From: Larix kaempferi
Lineage: Eukaryota; Streptophyta; Pinopsida; Pinales; Pinaceae
Assembly (NCBI GenBank): GCA_027924585.1
Contig: BSBM01000200.1
Coordinates: 496,001 to 560,000 of the forward strand
Direction of reading: 5' to 3'
Length of the DNA: 64,000 nucleotides
The notes beneath the pieces were generated by a model. That model did no database searches, was not told the DNA's origin, and saw only the letters and a program-made list of their open reading frames with translations. Made by a program: the position numbers and the translations under genes. Shown here one piece after another: positions 49,132 to 62,220 of this stretch (position 1 is the first letter of the stretch; every line of letters begins with the position of its first letter).

Positions 49132-50380
49132 TACGTCATAACGACTTTCTATAGTTTGCGCATGCGTCCGGAAATAAGAAAAGCTTTCTTCCACCGTTTT
49201 TTAAAATCACAGCTTCTAGAAGGTTTACATGATTTCTTAAAAAACACGAGCTTTTAGAAAATGTGTTTTATTTCATAAATGGAATCTACAAAGTATGCAC
49301 ATTCTACGTCATAACGACTTTCTATATTTTGCGCATGCGTCCGGAAATAAGAAAAGCTTACTTCCCCTGTTTTTTAAAATCACAGCTTCTAGAAGGTTTA
49401 CATGATTTCGTAAAAAACACGAGTTTTTAGAAAATGTGTTTTATTGCATAAATGGAATCTACAAATTATGCACATTCTACGTCATAACGACTTTCTATAG
49501 TTTGCGCATGCGTCCGGAAATAAGAAAAGCTTACTTCCACCGTTTTTTAAAATCACAGCTTCTAAAAGGTTTACATGATTTCGTAAAAAACACGAGTTTT
49601 TAGAAAATGTGTTTTATTTCATAAATGGAATCAACAAAGTATGCACATTCTACGTCATAAGGACTTTCTATAGTTTGCGCATGCGTCCGGAAATAAGAAA
49701 AGCTTACTTCCACCGTTTTTCAAAATCACAGCTTCTAGAAGGTTTACATGATTTCGTAAAAAACACGAGTTTTTAGAAAATTTGTTTTATTTCATAAATG
49801 GAATCTACAAAGTATACACATTCTACGTCATAACGATTTTCTATAGTTTGCGCATGCATCCGGAAATAAGAAAAGCTTACTTCCCCCGTTTTTTAAAATC
49901 ACAGCTTCTAGAAAGTTTACATGATTTCTTAAAAACCATGAGTTTTTAGAAAATGTGTTTTATTTCATAAATGGAATGAACAAAGTATGCACATTTTACG
50001 TCATAACGACTTTCTATAGTTTGCGCATTCGTCCGGAAATAAGAAAAGCTTACTTCCCCCGTTTTTTAAAATCACAGCTTCTTGAAGGTTTACATGATTT
50101 CGTAAAAAACACGACTTTTTATAAAATTTGTTTTATTTCATAAATGGAATCTACAAAGTATGCACATTCTACGTCATAACGATTTTTTATAGTTTGCGCA
50201 TGCATCCGGAAATAAGAAAAGCTTACTTCCCCCGTTTTTTAAAATCACAGCTTCTAGAAAGTTTACATGATTTCTGAAAAAACATGAGTTTTTAGAAAAT
50301 GTGTTTTATTATATAAATGGAATCAACAAAGTATGCACATTTTACGTCATAGCGACTTTCTATAGTTTGCGCATTCGTCC

Positions 50381-52263
50381 GGAAATAAGAAAAGCTTACT
50401 TCCCCCGTTTTTTAAAATCCCAGCTTCTAGAAGGTTTACATGATTTCTTAAAAAACACGAGTTTTTAGAAAATGTGTTTTATTTCGTAAATGGAATCAAC
50501 AAAGTATGCACATTCTACGTCATAAAGACTTTTTATAGTTTGCGCATGCGTTTGGAAATAAGAAAAGCTTACTTCCCCCGTTTTTTAAAATCACAGCGTC
50601 TAGAAGCTTTACATGATTTCTTAAAAAACACGAGTTTTTAGAAACTGTGTTTTATTTCATAAATGGAGTCAACAAAGTATGCACATTCTACGTCATAAGG
50701 ACTTTCTATAGTTTGCGCATGCGTCCGGAAATAAGAAAAGCTTACTTCCCCCGTTTTTTAAAATCACAGCTTCTAGAAGGTTTATATGATTTCTTAAAAA
50801 ACACGAGTTTTTAGAAAATGTGTTTTATTTGATAAACGGAATCAACAAAGTATGCACATTCTACGTCATAACGACTTTCTATAGTTTCCGCATGCGTCCG
50901 GAAATAAGAAAAGCTTACTTCCCCCGTTTTTTAAAATCAGAGCTTCTAGAAGGTTTACATGATTTCTTAAAAAACACGAGTTTTTAGAAAATGTGTTTTA
51001 TTTCATAAATGGAATCAACAAAGTATGCACATTCTACGTCATAACGACTTTCTATAGTTTGCGCATGCGTTTGGAAATAAGAAAAGCTTACTTCCCCCGT
51101 TTTTTAAAATCCCAGCTTCTAGAAGGTTTACATGATTTCGTAAAAAACACGAGATTTTAGAAAATGTGTTTTATTTCATAAATGGAATAAACAAAGTATG
51201 CACATTCTACGTCATAACGACTTTCTATAGGTTGCGCATGCGTCCGGAAATAAGAAAAGCTTACTTCCCCCGTTTTTTAAAATCACAGCTTCTAGAAGGT
51301 TTACATGATTTCTTAAAAAACACGAGTTTTTAGAAAATGTGTTTTATTTCATAAATGGAATCAACAAAGTATGCACATTCTACGTCATAACGACTTTCTA
51401 TAGTTTCCGCATGCGTTTGGAAATAAGAAAAGCTTACTTCCCCCGTTTTTTAAAATCACAGCTTCTAGAAGGTTTACATGATTTCGTAAAAAACACGAGT
51501 TTTTAGAAAATGTGTTTTATTTCATAAATGGAATAAACAAAGTATGCATATTCTACGTCATAACGACTTTCTATAGTTTGCGCATGCGTCCGGAAATAAG
51601 AAAAGCTTACTTCCCCCGTTTTTTAAAATCACAGCTTCTAGAAGGTTTACATGATTTCTTAAAAAACACGAGTTTTTAGAAAATGTGTTTTATTTCATAA
51701 ATGGAATCAACAAAGTATGCACATTCTATGTCATAACGACTTTCTATAGTTTGCGCATGCGTTTGGAAATAAGAAAAGCTTACTTTCCCCGTTTTTTAAA
51801 ATCACAGCTTCTAGAAGGTTTACATGATTTCTTAAAAAACACGAGTTTTTAGAAAATGTGTTTTATTTCATAAACGGAATCAACAAAGTATGCACATTCT
51901 ACGTCATAACGACTTTCTATAGTTTGCGCATGCGTCCGGAAATAAGAAAAGCTTACTTCCACCGTTTTTTAAAATCACAGTTCTAGAAGGTTTACATCAT
52001 TTCGTAAAAAACACGAGTTTTTAGAAAATGAGTTTTATTTCATAAATGAAATGTACAAAGTATGCACATTCTACGTCATAACGACTTTCTATAGATTGCG
52101 CATGCGTCCGGAAATAAGAAAAGCTTGCTTCCGCCGTTTTTTAAAATCACAGCTTCTTTAAGGTTTACATGATTTCGTAAAAAACACGAGTTTTTAGAAA
52201 ATGAGTTTTATTTCATAAATGGAATCTACAAAGTATGCACATTCTACGTCATAACGACTTTCT
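50381..52263 (+). repeat. Block II monomers between long copies
   Basis: About 11 monomers, mostly close to the general consensus (CCCCCG, TTTCTTAAA, AATCAAC), alternating with TTTCGTAAA/AATAAAC monomers near 51.1-51.6 kb. Markers such as AGCGTCTAG, TAAACGG, CATCATTTCG and AATGAGTTTTA resemble 24.2-25.0 kb. One copy near 51979 has lost a base in AGCTTCTAG (reads CAGTTCTAG). Confidence 0.6.
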
Positions 52264-55200
52264 ATAGTTTGCGCATGCGTCCGGAAATAAGAAAAGCTTA
52301 CTTCCCCCGTTTTTTAAAATCACAGCTTCTAGAAGGTTTACATGATTTCTTAAAAAACACGAATGTTTAGAAAATGTGTTTTATTTTATAAATGGAATCA
52401 ACAAGGTATGCACTTTCTACGTCATAACGACTTTCTATAGTTTGCGCATGCGTTTGGAAATAAGAAAAGCTTACTTCCCCCGTTTTTTAAAATCATAGCT
52501 TCTAGAAGGTTTACATGATTTCTTAAAAAACACGAGTTTTTAGAAAATGTGTTTTATTTCATAAACGCAATCAACAAAGTATGCACATTGTACGTCATAA
52601 CGACTTTCTATAGTTTGCGCATGCGTCCGGAAATAAGAAAAGCTTACTTCCACCGTTTTTTAAAATCACAGCTTCTAGAAGGTTTACATCATTTCGTAAA
52701 AAACACGAGTTTTTAGAAAATGTGTTTTATTTCATAAATGGAATCTACAAAGTATGCACATTCTACTTCATAATGACTTTCTATAGTTTGCGCATGCGTC
52801 AGGAAATAAGAAAAGCTTACTTCCACCGTTTTTTAAAATCACAGCTTCTTGAAGGTTTACATGATTTCGTAAAAAACACGAGTTTTTAGAAAATGTGTTT
52901 TATTTCATAAATGGAATCTACAAAGTATGCACATTCTACGTCATAACGACTTTCTATAGTTTGCGCATGCGTCCGGAAATAAGAAAAGCTTACTTCCCCC
53001 GTTTTTTAAAATCACAGCTTCTAGAAGGTTTACATGATTTCTTAAAAAACATGAGTTTTTAGAAAATGTGTTTTATTTCATAAATGGAATAAACAAAGTA
53101 TGCACATTCTACATCATAACGACTTTCTATAGTTTGCGCATGCGTCCGGAAATAAGAAAAGCTTACTTCCCCCGTTTTTTTAAATCGAAGCTTCTAGAAG
53201 GTTTACATGATTTCTTAAAAAACACGAGTTTTTAGAAAATGTGTTTTATTTCATAAATGGAATCAACAAAGTATGCACATTCTACGTCATAACGACTTTC
53301 TATAGTTTGCGCATGCGTTTGGAAATAAGAAAAGCTTACTTCCCCCGTTTTTTAAAATCACAGCGTCTAGAAGGTTTACATGATTTCTTAAAAAACACGA
53401 GTTTTTAGAAAATGTGTTTTATTTCATAAATGGAATCAAAAAAGTATGCATATTCTACGTCATAAGGACTTTCTATAGTTTGTGCATGCGTCGGGAAATA
53501 AGAAAAGCTTACTTCCACCGTTTTTTAAAATCACAGCTTCTAGAAGGTTTACATCATTTCGTAAAAAACACGAGTTTTTAGAAAATGTGCTTTATTTCAT
53601 AAATGGAATCTACAAAGTATACGCATTCTACGTCATAACGACTTTCTATAGTTTGCGCATGCGTCCGGAAATAAGAAAAGCTTACTTCCACCGTTTTTTA
53701 AAATCACAGCTTCTTGAAGGTTTACATGATTTCGTAAAAAACACGAGTTTTTAGAAAATGTGTTTTATTTCATAAATGGAATCTACAAAGTATGCACATT
53801 CTACGTCATAACGACTTTCTATAGTTTGCGCATGCATCCGGAAATAAGAAAAGCCTACTTCCCCCATTTTTTTAAAACACAGCTTCTAGAAGGTTTACAT
53901 GATTTCTTAAAAAACATGAGTTTTTAGAAAATGTGTTTTATTTCATAAATGTAATCAACAAAGTATGCACATTTTACGTCATAACGACTTTCTATAGTTT
54001 GCGCATGCGTCCGGAAATAAGAAAAGCTTACTTCCCCCGTTTTTTAAAATCCCAGCTTCTAGAAGGTTTACATGATTTCTTAAAAAACACGAGTTTTTAG
54101 AAAATGTGTTTTATTTCATCAATGGAATCAACAAAGTATGCCCATTCTACGTAATAACGACTTTCTATAGTTTGCGCATTCGACCGGAAATAAGAAAAGC
54201 TTACTTCCCCCGTTTTTTAAAATCACAGCTTCTAGAAGGTTTACATGATTTCTTAAAAAACACGAGTTTTTAGAAAATGTGTTTTATTTCATAAATGGAA
54301 TCAACAAGGTATGCACATTCTACGTCATAACGACTTTCTATAGTTTTCCCATGCGTTTGGAAATAAGAAAAGCTTACTTCCCCCGTTTTTTAAAATCACA
54401 GCTTCTAGAAGGTTTACATGATTTCTTAAAAAACACGCGTTTTTAGAAAATGTGTTTTATTTCATAAACGCAATCAACAAAGTATGCACATTCTACATCA
54501 TAACGACTTTCTATAGTTTGCGCATGCGTCCAGAAATAAGAAAAGCTTACTTCCACCGTTTTTTAAAATCACAGCTTTTAGAAGGTTTACATCATTTCGT
54601 AAAAAACACGAGTTTTTAGAAAATGTGTTTTATTTCATAAATGGAATCTACAAAGTATGCACATTCTACATCATAACGACTTTCTATAGTTTGCGCATGC
54701 GTTTGGAAATAGGAAAAGCTTACTTCCCCCGGTTTTTAAAATCACAGCTTCTAGAAGGTTTACATAATTTCTTAAAAAACATGAGTTTTTAGAAAATGTG
54801 TTTTATTTCATCAATGGAATCAACAAAGTATGCCCATTTTACGTCATAACGACTTTCTATAGTTTGCACATGCGTCCGGAAATAAGAAAAGCTTACTTCC
54901 CCCGTTTTTTAAAATCACAGCTTCTAGAAGGTTTACATGATATCTTAAAAAACACGAGTTTTTAGAAAATGTGTTTTATTTCATAAATGGAATCAACAAC
55001 GTATGCACATTCTACGTCATAACGAATTTCTATAGTTTGCGCATGCGTTTGGAAATAAGAAAAGCTTACTTCCACCGTTTTTCAAAATCACAGCTTCTAG
55101 AAGGTTTACATGATTTCTTAAAAAACACGAGTTTTTAGAAAATGTGTTTTATTTAATAAATGGAATCAACAAAGTATGCACATTCTATGTCATAACGAAT

Positions 55201-56640
55201 TTCTATAGTTTGCGCATGCGTTTGGAAATAAGAAAAGCTTACTTCCCCCGGTTTTTATAATCACAGCTTCTAGAAGGTTTACATGATTTCTTAAAAAACA
55301 AGAGTTTTTAGAAAATGTGTTTTATTTCATAAATGGAATCAACAAAGTATGCACATTCTACGTCATAATGACTTTCTATAGTTTGCGCATTCGTCCGGAA
55401 ATAAGAAAAGCTTACTTCCACCATTTTTTAAAATCACAGCTTCTAGAAGGTTTTCATGATTTCGTAAAAAACACGAGTTTTTAGAATATGTGCTTTATTT
55501 CATAAATGGAATCTACAAAGTATGCAAATTCTACGTCATAACGAATTTCTATAGTTTGCGCATTCGTCCGGAAATAAGAAAAGCTTACTTCCACCGTTTT
55601 TCAAAATCACAGCTTCTAGAAGGTTTACATGATTTCTTAAAAAACACGAGTTTTTAGAAAATGTGTTTTATTTAATAAATGGAATCAACAAAGTATGCAC
55701 ATTCTATGTCATAACGACTTTCTATAGTTTGCGCATGCGTTTGGAAATAAGAAAACCTTACTTCCCCCGGTTTTTAAAATCACAGCTTCTAGAAGGTTTA
55801 CATGATTTCGTAAAAAACACTTGTTTTTAGAAAATGTGCTTTATTTCATAAATGGAATCTACAAGGTATGCACATTCTACATCATAACGACTTTCTGTAG
55901 TTTGCGCATGCGTCCGGAAATAAGAAAAGCTTACTTCCACCGTTTTTTTAAATCACAGCTTCTAGAAGGTTTGCATGATTTCGTAAAAAACACGAGTTTT
56001 TAGAAAATGTGTTTTATTTCATAAATGGAATCTACAAAGTATGCACATTCTACGTCATAACGACTTTCTATAGTTTGCGCATGCGTCCGGAAATAAGAAA
56101 AGCTTACTTCCCCCGTTTTTTAAAATCACAGCTTCTAGAAGGTTTACATGATTTTTTAAAAAACACGAGTTTTTAGAAAATGTGTTTTATTTCATAAATG
56201 GAATCAACAAAGTATGCACATTCTACGTCATAAGGACTTTCTATAGTTTGTGCATGCGTCCGGAAATAAGAAAAGCTTACTTCCCCCGTTTTTTAAAATC
56301 ACAGCGTCTAGAGGGTTTACATGATTTCTTAAAAAACATGAGTTTTTAGAAAATGTGTTTTATTTCATAAATGGAATCAACAAAGTATGCACATTCTACG
56401 TCATAAGGACTTTCTATTGTTTGTGCATGCGTCCGGAAATAAGAAAAGCTTACTTTCCCCGTTTTTTAAAATCACAGCTTCTAGAAGGTTTACATGATTT
56501 CTTAAAAAACACGAGTTTTTAGAAAATGTGTTTTATTTCATAAATGGAATCAACAAAGTATGCACATTCTACGTCATAACGACTTTCTATAGTTTGCGCA
56601 TGCGTTTGGAAATAAGAAAAGCTTACCTCCCCCATTTTTT
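52264..56640 (+). repeat. Long-distance duplication, right copy (three monomers shorter)
   Basis: Counterpart of 29430-34325. It carries the same series of variants but lacks three consecutive monomers near 54.8-55.0 kb. The loss or gain is a whole number of monomers, as expected from misaligned exchange within the array. The copies stop matching near 56.63 kb, where this one reads CTTACCTCCCCCA and CTTCTTGAAGG. Confidence 0.75.
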
Positions 56641-58799
56641 AAAATCACAGCTTCTTGAAGGTTTACATGATTTCGTAAAAAACACGAGTTTTTAGAAAAT
56701 GTGTTTTATTTTATGAATGGAATCAAAAAGTATGCACATTCTACGTCATAACGACTTTCTATAGTTTTGCGCATGAGTCCGGAAATAAGAAAAGCTTACT
56801 TCCCCCGTTTTTTAAAATCACAGCTTCTAGAAGGTTTACATGATTTCTTAAAAAACACAAATTTTTAGAAAATGTGTTTTATTTCATAAATGGAATCAAC
56901 AAGGTATGCACATTCTACGTCGTAACTACTTTCTATAGTTTGCGCATGCGTTTGGAAATAAGAAAAGCTTACTTCCCCCGTTTTTTAAAATCACAGCTTC
57001 TAGAAGGTTTACATGATTTCTTAAAAAACATGAGTTTTTAGAAAATGTGTTTTATTTCATAAACGGAATCAACAAAGTATGCACATTCTACGTCATAACG
57101 ACTTTCTATAGTTTGCGCATGCGTCCGGAAATAAGAAAAGCTTACTTCCACCATTTTTTAAAATCACAGCTTCTAGAAGCTTTACATCATTTCGTAAAAA
57201 ACACGAGTTTTTAGAAAATGTGTTTTATTTCATAAATGGAATCTACAAAGTATGCACATTCTACGTCATAATGACTTTCTATAGTTTGCGCATGCCTCCG
57301 GAAATAAGAAAAGCTTACTTCCACCGTTTTTTAAAATCACAGCTTCTAGAAGGTTTACATGATTTCGTAAAAAACACGAGTTTTTAGAAAATGTGTTTTA
57401 TTTCATATATGGAATCTACAAAGTATGCACATTCTACGTCATAATGACTTTCTATAGTTTGCGCATGCGTCCGGAAATAAGAAAAGCTTACTTCCCCCGT
57501 TTTTTAAAATCAATGCATCTAGAAAGTTTACATGATTTCTTAAAAAACACGAGTTTTTAGAAAATGTGTTTTATTTCATAAATGGAATAAACAAAGTATG
57601 CACATTCTACGTCATAACGACTTTCTATAGTTTGCGCATGCGTCCAGAAATAAGAAGAGCTTACTTCCCCCGTTTTTTAAAATCGAAGCTTCTAGAATGT
57701 TTACATGATTTCTTAAAAAACACGAGTTTTTAGAAAATGTGTTTTATTTCATAAATGGAATCAACAAAGTATGCACATTCTACGTCATAACGACTTTCTA
57801 TAGTTTGCGCATGCGTTTGGAAATAAGAAAAGCTTACTTCCCCCGTTTTTTAAAATCACAACGTCTAGAAGGTTTACATGATTTCTTAAAAAACACGAGT
57901 TTTTAGAAAATGTGTTTTATTTCATAAATGGAATCAACAAAGTATGCACATTCTACGTCATAAGGAATTTCTATAGTTTGTGCATGCGTCCGGAAATAAG
58001 AAAAGCTTACTTCACCCATTTTTTAAAATCACAGCTTCTAGAAGGTTTACATGATTTCTTAAAAAACACGAGTTTTTAGAAAATGTGTTTTATTTCATAA
58101 ATGGAATCAACAAAGTATGCAGATTCTACGTCATAACGACTTTCTATAGTTTGCGCATGCATTTGGAAATAAGAAAAGCTTACTTCCCCCGTTATTTAAA
58201 ATCACAGCTTCTAGAAGGTTTACATGATTTCGTAAAAAACACGAGTTTTTAGAAAATGTGTTTTATTTCATAAATGGAATCAACAAAGTATGCACATTCG
58301 ACGTCATAACGACTTTCTATAGTTTGCACATGCGTCCGGAAATAAGAACAGCTTACTTCCCCCGTTTTTTAAAATCACAGCTTCTAGAAGGTTTACATGA
58401 TTTCTTAATAAACACGAGTTTTTAGAAAATGTGTTTTATTTCATAAATGGAATCTACAAAGTATGCACATTCTACGTCATAACGACTTTCTATAGTTTGC
58501 GCATGCGTTTGGAAATAAGAAAAGCTTACTTCCCCCGTTTTTTAAAATCACAGCTTCTAGAAGGTTTACATGATTTCTTAAAAAACATGAGTTTTTAGAA
58601 AATGTGTTTTATTTCATAAATGGAATAAACAAAGTATGCACATTCTACGTAATAACAACTTTCTATAGTTTGCGCATTCGACCGGAAATAAGAAAAGCTT
58701 ACTTCCACTGTTTTTTAAAATCACAGCTTCTAGAAGGTTTACATGATTTCGTAAAAAACACGAGTTTTTAGAAAATGTGTTTTATTTCATAAATGGAAT

Positions 58800-61700
58800 C
58801 AACAAAGTATGCACATTCTACGTCATAAGGACTTTCTATAGTTTGTGCATGCGTCCGGAAATAAGAAAAGCTTACTTTCCCCATTTTTTAAAATCACAGC
58901 TTCTAGAAGGTTTACATGATTTCTTAAAAAACACGAGTTTTTAGAAAATGTGTTTTATTTCATAAATGGAATCAACAAAGTATGCACATTCTACGTCATA
59001 ACGACTTTCTATAGTTTGCGCATGCGTTTGGAAATAAGAAAAGCTTAATTCCCCCATTTTTTAAAATCACAGCTTCTAGAAGGTTTACATGATTTCGTAA
59101 AAAACACGAGTTTTTAGAAAATGTGTTTTATTTCCTAAATGGAATCAACAAAGTATGCACATTCTACGTCATAACAACTTTCTAAAGTTTGCACATGCGT
59201 CCGGAAATAAGAAGAGCTTACTTCCCCCGTTTTTTAAAATCACAGCTTCTAGAAGGTTTACATGATTTCGTAAAAATCACGAGTTTTTAGAAAATGTGTT
59301 TTATTTCATAAATGGAATCAACAAAGTATGCACATTCTGTGTCATAACGACTTTCTATAGTTTGCGCATGCGTTTGGAAATAAGAAAAGCTTACTTCCCC
59401 CGTTTTTTAAAATCACAGCTTCTAGAAGGTTTACATGATTTCTTAAAAAACACGAGTTTTTAGAAAATGTTTTTTATTTCATAAATGGAATCAACAAAGT
59501 ATGCACATTCTACGTAATAACGAATTTCTATAGTTTGCGCATTCGACCGGAAATAAGAAAAGCTTACTTCCACCGTTTTTTAAAATCACAGCTTCTAGAA
59601 GGTTTACATGATTTCGTAAAAAACACGAGTTTTTAGAAAATGTGTTTTATTTCATAAATGGAATCAACAAAGTATGCACATTCTACGTCATAACGACTTT
59701 CTATAGTTTGCGCATGCGTTTGGAAATAAGAACAGCTTACTTCCCCCGTTTTTTAAAATCACAGCTTTTAGAAGGTTTACATGATTTCTTAAAAAAGACG
59801 AGTTTTTAGAAAATGTGTTTTATTTCATAAATGGAATCAACAAAGTATGCACATTCTACGTCATAACGACTTTCTATAGTTTGCGCATGCGTTTGGAAAT
59901 AAGAACAACTTACTTCCCCCGTTTTTTAAAATCACAGCTTCTATAAGGTTTACATGATTTGTTAAAAAACACGAGTTTTTAGAAAATGTGTTTTATTTCA
60001 TAAATGGAATCAACAAAGTATGCACATTCTACGTCATAATGACTTTCTATATTTTGCGCATCCGTTTGGAAATAAGAAAAGCTTACCTCCCCCGTTTTTT
60101 AAAATCACAGCTTCTTGAAGGTTTACATGATTTCGTAAAAAACATGACTTTTTAGAAAATGTGTTTTATTTCATGAGTGGAATCAAAAAGTATGCACATT
60201 CTACTTCATAACGACTTTCTATAGTTTTGCGCATGCGTCCGGAAATAAGAAAAGCTTCCTTCCCCCGTTTTTTAAAATCACAGCTTCTAGAAGGTTTACA
60301 TGATTTCTTAAAAAACACAAGTTTTTAGAAAATGTGTTTTATTTCATAAATGGAATCAACAAAGTATGCACATTCTACGTCATAACGAATTTCTATAGTT
60401 TGCGCATGCGTCCAGAAATAAGAAAAGCTTACTTCCCCCGTTTTTTAAAATCACAGCTTCCAGAAGGTTTACATGATTTCGTAAAAAACAAGAGTTTTTA
60501 GAAAATGTGTTTTATTTCATAAATGGAATCAACAAAGTATGCACATTCTACGTCATAACGACTTTCTATAGTTTGCGCATGCGTCCGGAAATAAGAAAAG
60601 CTTACTTCCCCCGTTTTTTAAAATCACAGCTTCTAGAAGGTTTACATGATTTCTTAAAAAACACGAGTTTTTAGAAAATGTGTTTTATTTCATAAATGGA
60701 ATCAACAAAGTATGCAGATTCTACGTCATAACGACTTTCTATAGTTTGCGCATTCATTTGGAAATAAGAAAAGCTTACTTCCCCCGTTTTTTAAAATCAC
60801 AGCTTCTAGAAGGTTTACATGATTTCGTAAAAAACACGAGTTTTTAGAAAATGTGTTTTATTTCATAAATGGAATCAACAAAGTATGCACATTCTGTGTC
60901 ATAACGACTTTCTATAGTTTGCGCATGCGTTTTGAAATAAGAAAAGCTTACTTCCCCCGTTTTTTAAAATCACAGCTTCTAGAAGGTTTACATGATTTCT
61001 TAAAAAACACGAGTTTTTAGAAAATGTGTTTTATTTCATAAATGGAATCAACAAAGTATGCACATTCTGCGTCATAACGACTTTCTATAGTTTGCGCATT
61101 CGCCCGGAAATAAGAAAAGCTTACTTCCACCGTTTTTTAAAATCACAGCTTCTAGAAGGTTTACATGATTTCGTAAAAAACACGATTTTTTAGAATATGT
61201 GCTTTATTTCATAAATGGAATCTACAAAGTATGCACATTCTACATCAAAACGAATTTCTATAGTTTGCGCATTCGTCCGGAAATAAGAAAAGCTTACTTC
61301 CACCGTTTTTTTAAATCACAGCTTCTAGAAGGTTTACATGATTTCGTAAAAAACACTTGTTTTTAGAAAATGTGCTTTATTTCATAAATGGAATCTACAA
61401 AGTATGCACATTTTACGTCATAACTACTTTCTATAGTTTGCGCATGCGTCCGGAAATAAGAAAAGCTTACTTCCACCGTTTTTTTAAATCACAGCTTCTA
61501 GAAGGTTTACATGATTTCGTAAAAAACACGAGTTTTTAGAAAATGTGGTTTATTTCATAAATGGAATCTACAAAGTATGCACATTCTACGTCATAACGAC
61601 TTTCTATAGTTTGTGCATGCGTCCGGAAATAAGAAAAGCTTACTTCCCCAGTTTTTTAAAATCACAGCTTCTAGAAGGTTTACCTGATTTCTTAAAAAAC

Positions 61701-62220
61701 ACGAGTTTTTAGAAAATGTGTTCTATTTCATAAATGGAATCAACAAAGTATGCACATTCTACGTCATAACGACTTTCTATAGTTTGCGCATGCGTCCGGA
61801 AATAAGAAAAGCTTACTTCCCCTATTTTTTAAAATCACAGCTTCTAGAAGGATTACATGATTTCTTAAAAAACACGAGTTTTTAGAAAATGTGTTTTATT
61901 TCATAAATGGAATCAACAAAGTATGCACATTCTGCGTCATAACGACTTTCTATAGTTTGCGCATGCGTTTGGAAATAAGAAAAGCTTACTTCCCCCGTTT
62001 TTTAAAATCACAGCTTCTAGAAGGTTTACATGATTTTCTTTAAAAACACGAGTTTTTAGAAAATGTGTTTTATTTCATAAATGGAATCAACAAAGTATGC
62101 ACATTCTACGTAATAACGACTTTCTATAGTTTGCGCATTCGACCGGAAATAAGAAAAGCTTACTTCCACCGTTTTTTAAAATCACAGCTTCTAGAAGGTT
62201 TACATGATTTCGTAAAAAAC
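58800..62220 (+). repeat. Long-distance duplication, third partial copy of the 42-monomer unit's left end
   Basis: Counterpart of 35105-38690, and through it of 43.25-45.96 kb. It stops at about 62.22 kb, just after CGTAATAACG with CATTCGACC (62108), where the 10-monomer unit starts elsewhere. It therefore lacks the 10-mer amplification. One monomer is missing relative to 35639-35811, and one base is inserted at about 62037 (TGATTTTCTTTAAAAAC). Confidence 0.75.

Larger units (their letters stand above)
43116..50380 (+). repeat. 42-monomer tandem duplication, copy 2
   Basis: Second copy of 35850-43115. The junction monomer (about 43.1-43.2 kb) is a hybrid. Its left part (TTTTACGTCATAGCG) and ATCCCAG match the right end of copy 2 near 50.35 kb, while GCGTTTGG and the following AATGTTTTTTATTTC match the left end of copy 1 near 35.9 kb. 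That is the expected scar of unequal exchange inside a monomer. After about 50.45 kb the sequence leaves the pattern (TTTCGTAAATGG, CATAAAGAC). Confidence 0.88.
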
